This document shows positions 62,049 through 64,000 of a stretch of 64,000 nt of DNA, piece by piece. Below the pieces are notes generated by a model. The model did no database searches. It was not told the origin of the DNA and saw nothing but the letters and a program-made list of their open reading frames with translations. The DNA is taken from NCBI RefSeq assembly GCF_006334915.2, contig NZ_VDMA02000002.1, positions 434,001 to 498,000 on the forward strand. The letters run 5' to 3'. Positions within the stretch are counted from its first letter, which is position 1. Every line of letters begins with the position of its first letter. A program made the position numbers and the translations under genes. Origin of the DNA: Microbispora catharanthi (GTDB lineage: Bacteria > Actinomycetota > Actinomycetes > Streptosporangiales > Streptosporangiaceae).

Positions 62049-62701
62049 GCGAACACGACGAGCTGGGCGCGGTCGCGCGCGCCCAGTTTCGTCATCGCAC
62101 GGCCCACGTGCGTGCGCACGGTGGCGGCGCTGACCACGAGCCTGAGCGCGATCTCGTCGTTGGACAGGCCCGCGGCCACCCACCCAACCACCTCGCGTTC
62201 GCGCTCGGTGAGCGCGGACAGCCGCGCCCTGGCCTCGCCGGGCGGCCCCGGCCGCCCGGCGAACCGTGCGATCACCCGCCGGGTGACCGCGGGCGACAGC
62301 AGGGACTCGCCCTCGGCCACCACCCGCACCGCCCGCAGCATCTCGTCGGGCTCCGCGCTCTTCAGCAGGAAGCCCGAGGCGCCCGCCCGCAGCGCGTCGA
62401 ACACGTGGTCGTCCAGATCGAACGACGTCAGCATGACCACCCGGGTCGTGGGGGCCTCGGCGACGATCCGCCGCAACGCCTCGATCCCGTCGAGCACCGG
62501 CATCCGGATGTCCATGAGAACCACATCGGGGCGCCACCGGCGGACGGCGGCCACCGCTGCCGCCCCGTCGGCCGCCTCGGCCACCAGGTCGATGTCCGGC
62601 TCGTCCTCCACCAGCATGCGCACGCCCATGCGTACCAGCGCCTGATCGTCCACCACCGCCAGCCGGATGACGGGCCCGGGTCCGTCCCCCGCCGGCCTCA
62701 T
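62015..62701 (-). CDS. NarL-family response regulator
   Basis: This is a 228-aa regulator with receiver Asp in VLMDIRMPVLDG (about 65), Thr in VVMLTSFDLDD and Lys in GFLLKSAEPD. The LuxR HTH is ALTEREREVVGWVAAGLSND, then RLVVSAATVRTHVGRAMTKL. The ATG at 62701 overlaps the kinase stop (ATGA), so the pair is co-translated. Its end overlaps the convergent MMPL gene, which may be its target or just a neighbour. Confidence 0.92.
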   Translation of the reverse strand: MRPAGDGPGPVIRLAVVDDQALVRMGVRMLVEDEPDIDLVAEAADGAAAVAAVRRWRPDVVLMDIRMPVLDGIEALRRIVAEAPTTRVVMLTSFDLDDHVFDALRAGASGFLLKSAEPDEMLRAVRVVAEGESLLSPAVTRRVIARFAGRPGPPGEARARLSALTEREREVVGWVAAGLSNDEIALRLVVSAATVRTHVGRAMTKLGARDRAQLVVFAYQGGLPIPEG

Positions 62702-63909
62702 CCGCGGGTCCCGCCGCCGGCGCGTGGTTCGCAGGGCAGGACGGCCAGGACCCGGAAGCCGCCTCCCGGGCACGGGCCCGCCTCCAGAGCGCCGCCCACC
62801 GACGCCGCGCGCTCCCGCATTCCGGGCAGGCCGTGCCCGCCGCCCTGTCCTGCGCCATGCCCGCCGCCCCGGACGTCACCGTCATGCCCCGGGCGGCCGG
62901 TCCCGTCGTCGGTCACCGTCACCGACACCGTGTCCGGCCCGTACGTCACCCGCACGTCCGCCCGGGACGCACCGGCGTGACGCACCACGTTGGTCAGCGA
63001 CTCCTGCACGATCCGATATCCGGCCAGATCCACCGCGACGGGCACCCGGCGTCGCGCTCCCTCGACGACCAGGTTCACCGGCAGGCCTCCCCGCCGCACC
63101 GCCTCGACGATCTCCGGCACCCGCTCCAGGCCCGGCGCCGGGGCCAGGCCCTGGTCCAGCGTCCCGGGCAGCGTCCGCAGCGCCACCCGCAGTTCCTCCA
63201 GCGCCTGGGCGCTGACCTCCCGCACGGCCCGCAGCGACTCCTCCGCCCTCTCCGGCCGTCTGTGCAGCACGTGCAGGGCCACCCCCGCCTGCATGTTGAT
63301 GACCGCGAGGCTGTGGCCCACGATGTCGTGCACCTCCCGGGCCATCCGCAGACGCTCCTCCTGGACGTGGCCCAGGCGCTCGGCCTCGGCGGCCCGCGCC
63401 CTGACCCGGCGGTACGCACGCACGGCCACCCCGGCCGCCCACGGCGCGAGGAGCCACAGGGCGGCCAGCGCGGGCACGCCCATCTCCGGCGCGGCCGGCG
63501 CCGCAGTCCAGGACGAGAACGACAGGTAGGCGACGGCCACCGCCGCCAGCGCCGCCGCCGACACCCGTTCCGGGCGCCAGGCGGCGACCGAGTAGACCGC
63601 CACCGACGTCAGTTCGAGCACCGGGGCGTACGGATGGCCGCGGGCCAGGAAGGCGATCGTCGCCGTGAAGGTCGTCGCGAGGGCCGCGAGCGGCCACGCC
63701 CGCCGCGCCACGAGCCCGGCCGCCGCCACCGCGACCAGCGCGTACCCGGCCGCGTCGAGCCGCAGGCCACGCTCGGACAGGGCGGACGCCGAGCCCAGCG
63801 CGGCGAGGACGCCGAGGACGGCCGCGAACAGGGCGTCGAGCGGTTCCAGCCGGCGCGGTTCGCCGCCGGGCCCCGCCCATGCGGCACGCCACACCGCCAT
63901 CCGTTCCAT
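62698..63909 (-). CDS. NarL-type sensor histidine kinase
   Basis: This 403-aa membrane kinase has about four to six hydrophobic segments in the N-terminal 150 residues and no large external loop. The dimerisation box is LRMAREVHDIVGHSLAVINM with phospho-His near 200, followed by the HATPase NVVRHAGASRADVRV and DDGTGRPGHDG. A Gly/His-rich stretch (GGGHGAGQGGGHG) in the ATPase lid is unusual. It overlaps the response regulator by 4 bp. Signal unknown. Start at 63909 (MERMAVW) or 63900 (MAVWRA). Confidence 0.9.
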   Translation of the reverse strand: MERMAVWRAAWAGPGGEPRRLEPLDALFAAVLGVLAALGSASALSERGLRLDAAGYALVAVAAAGLVARRAWPLAALATTFTATIAFLARGHPYAPVLELTSVAVYSVAAWRPERVSAAALAAVAVAYLSFSSWTAAPAAPEMGVPALAALWLLAPWAAGVAVRAYRRVRARAAEAERLGHVQEERLRMAREVHDIVGHSLAVINMQAGVALHVLHRRPERAEESLRAVREVSAQALEELRVALRTLPGTLDQGLAPAPGLERVPEIVEAVRRGGLPVNLVVEGARRRVPVAVDLAGYRIVQESLTNVVRHAGASRADVRVTYGPDTVSVTVTDDGTGRPGHDGDVRGGGHGAGQGGGHGLPGMRERAASVGGALEAGPCPGGGFRVLAVLPCEPRAGGGTRG

Positions 63910-64000
63910 GGCTCGAACGTACGCAAGGACGCGGCCGGCGGCATCAGCGCTGCGACGTATTCCGGCGGCACGCCCGACGTAGGCGGGCCGGGCGGGAAGG

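Noticed and set aside
59757..62885. 1042-codon minus-strand frame opposite the MMPL gene
   Set aside because: Composition is typical of an antisense shadow and MMPL motifs are intact on the plus strand.

Overview
The window is about 64 kb of very GC-rich DNA packed with genes, with strong third-position G/C bias, many GTG starts and many ATGA/GTGA stop-start overlaps. It is an actinomycete chromosome. The gene set (SUF operon next to a DrrAB-type ABC pair and heme A synthase, acVLRF1 next to an ABC-F ATPase, MocR/YczE pair, N,N-dimethylformamidase-beta-like lipoprotein, AA10-CBM2 oxygenase, CE7 esterase with a sugar ABC importer, tandem GH15 enzymes) fits a soil, plant-polymer-degrading filamentous actinobacterium. 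Streptosporangiaceae-like is my inference, not proven. I saw no rRNA, tRNA, CRISPR array, transposase, integrase or phage gene.

Layout. 1-3.5 kb: a secreted protein cut by the window edge, a long-chain acyl-CoA ligase and a decayed AraC-type regulator. 3.5-7.4 kb: a POT peptide transporter, then a divergent MocR regulator/YczE membrane protein pair sharing a dyad operator, then a gene remnant. 7.4-11 kb: two tandem GH15 (trehalase/glucoamylase-like) genes. 11-14.2 kb: a LacI regulator divergent from a nucleoside hydrolase-adenosine deaminase operon (purine nucleoside salvage). 14.3-19.1 kb: an unrecognised protein, an S66 carboxypeptidase, a sulfotransferase-like protein and an ABC exporter. 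19.2-23 kb: enoyl-CoA hydratase, a small HTH protein, an ABC-F ATPase and an acVLRF1 peptidyl-tRNA hydrolase. 23-25.6 kb: a degenerate EAL-CBS protein and an aldo/keto reductase behind a perfect dyad. 25.6-29.2 kb: ABC exporter with histidine kinase and response regulator. 29.3-31.1 kb: a secreted protein and hisE-hisG.

31.2-35.8 kb: CE7 acetyl esterase divergent from a lipoprotein-plus-two-permease sugar importer, with a LacI-type operator between them. 35.7-37.8 kb: an unusual SDR-alpha/beta-hydrolase fusion led by a broken TetR gene. 38-40 kb: a DEAD-box RNA helicase with a long structured leader. 40.1-46.8 kb: the complete sufR-B-D-Rieske-C-S-U-T operon with an IdeR/DmdR-type iron box in front. 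47-53.5 kb: ABC pair, EamA exporter, double-GNAT protein, GntR regulator, heme A synthase ctaA and a SanA-like protein. 53.6-56.6 kb: an orphan CebR-type operator, a copper polysaccharide monooxygenase and a PrsW-type membrane protease. 56.7-59.8 kb: a dimethylformamidase-like lipoprotein followed by a SnoaL/quinone-oxidoreductase cassette bracketed by perfect 20-bp direct repeats. 59.9-64 kb: an MMPL transporter convergent with a NarL-type two-component system.

Features most worth a second look are the repeat-bracketed cassette (58.2-59.8 kb), the helicase leader RNA (39.68-39.86 kb), the iron box before sufR, the orphan CebR box, the twin hairpins inside the sugar-importer operon, and a recurring habit of short tandem repeats directly after stop codons.
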